A stretch of 5,758 nt of DNA from an uncultured Clostridia bacterium (lineage in GTDB: Bacteria; Bacillota; Clostridia; Oscillospirales; Ruminococcaceae). The first letter of the stretch is position 1; the number at the start of each line of letters is the position of its first letter. The position numbers were made by a program, and so were the translations under genes. This document shows positions 5,260 through 5,758 of the stretch, piece after piece. The notes below the pieces were generated by a model that did not search any database, was not told where the DNA came from, and saw only the letters and a list, made by a program, of their open reading frames with translations. The stretch lies in contig CANQOJ010000143.1 of the NCBI GenBank assembly GCA_947625455.1, forward strand, positions 1 to 5,758, written 5' to 3'.

Positions 5260-5758
5260 TTATCCGAGAATTGAAAGCAGAACGCCTGCCGCAACCGCAG
5301 AACCGATAACTCCCGCAACATTCGGTCCCATAGCGTGCATAAGCAGGAAGTTTGAGGGGTTTTCTCTCGCGCCCTCTTTCTGCGAAACACGCGCCGCCAT
5401 AGGAACAGCCGAAACGCCTGCCGAACCGATAAGCGGATTTATCTTCTTTCCCGAAATCAGGTACATAAGCTTTCCGAGGAGAACTCCGCACGCCGTACCA
5501 ACGCAGAATGCGATAAGTCCGAGAACGATTATGAAAATCGTTTTCCAGCTTAAGAAGTTGTCTGCAACCGCCGTTGCGCCGACTGTAACTCCGAGGAATA
5601 TTGTGATTATATTCATAAGTTCGTTGGTTGCCGTTTTAACAAGTCTGTCGCAAACGCCCGACTCTTTCATAAGGTTGCCGAACATCAGTATTCCGACAAG
5701 CGGTGCGGCTGACGGAACTATCAGCGATACAATTACGGTAACAGCTATCGGGAATACC
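5260..5758 (-). CDS. oadB: Na+-translocating decarboxylase beta subunit (OadB/MmdB/GcdB family), 5' end outside window
   Basis: This membrane subunit couples decarboxylation of carboxybiotin to export of Na+. The C-terminal 165 residues are present, and the frame is open through the right edge. Family motifs in order are PSAAPLVGILMFGNLMKESG (fragment 15-34), NPLIGSAGVSAVPMAARV (107-124) and NFLLMHAMGPNVAGVIGSAV (136-155). Asn107, Gly111, Ser116 and Arg123 fall at the spacing of Klebsiella OadB Asn373, Gly377, Ser382 and Arg389, residues implicated in Na+ handling. Several hydrophobic segments, including about 4-22, 47-66 and 72-100, fit membrane helices. The protein ends normally (LLSILG) before TAA. 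Beta subunits of oxaloacetate, methylmalonyl-CoA and glutaconyl-CoA decarboxylases cannot be told apart from this part. The alpha, gamma and biotin-carrier genes would be expected beyond the right edge. Confidence 0.93.
   Translation of the reverse strand, partial: VFPIAVTVIVSLIVPSAAPLVGILMFGNLMKESGVCDRLVKTATNELMNIITIFLGVTVGATAVADNFLSWKTIFIIVLGLIAFCVGTACGVLLGKLMYLISGKKINPLIGSAGVSAVPMAARVSQKEGARENPSNFLLMHAMGPNVAGVIGSAVAAGVLLSILG

Overview
The window looks like the chromosome of a low-to-moderate GC Gram-positive bacterium, most likely a Clostridia member of the gut Ruminococcaceae/Oscillospiraceae type. This rests on three things: AGGAGG-like ribosome binding sites, near-consensus sigma-A promoters, and a divergent parE-parC-like topoisomerase pair beside the beta subunit of a Na+-pumping decarboxylase. 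The species assignment is inference; the protein families are clear from motifs.

Layout, left to right. Positions 1-1625 (minus strand) hold the first 541 codons of a GyrA/ParC-family topoisomerase subunit, running off the left edge. Directly upstream on the same strand (1719-3701) is its complete GyrB/ParE-family partner of 660 residues. The two form an operon read right to left from a perfect-consensus promoter at 3750-3778. A 93-base gap between them carries a 13-codon ORF with a better ribosome binding site than the parC-like gene itself.

Positions 3702-4332 hold no protein gene that I can support. They contain the parE-side promoter flanked by a direct repeat, a GC-rich nested inverted-repeat element (3860-4000, perhaps 3826-4059 overall), a five-copy heptamer tandem repeat (4085-4119) and an AT-rich stretch. 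Next comes a compact plus-strand transcription unit: a TTGACA-17-TACAAT promoter with an operator-like palindrome, a 5' leader able to fold, a 31-codon ORF with a good ribosome binding site, a foldable 3' region and a clear intrinsic terminator (4223-4523). This unit is the most likely place for something undescribed.

Positions 4539-5180 (minus) encode a cytoplasmic SIMPL/DUF541 protein convergent to the small unit. Positions 5260-5758 (minus) encode the C-terminal 165 residues of an OadB/MmdB/GcdB-type decarboxylase beta subunit running off the right edge.

The two topoisomerase genes certainly work together (A2B2 enzyme). The decarboxylase beta subunit belongs to an operon mostly outside the window. 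SIMPL may be read through from it, because I find no convincing promoter in the 79-base gap. No tRNA, rRNA, CRISPR array or transposase gene was seen.
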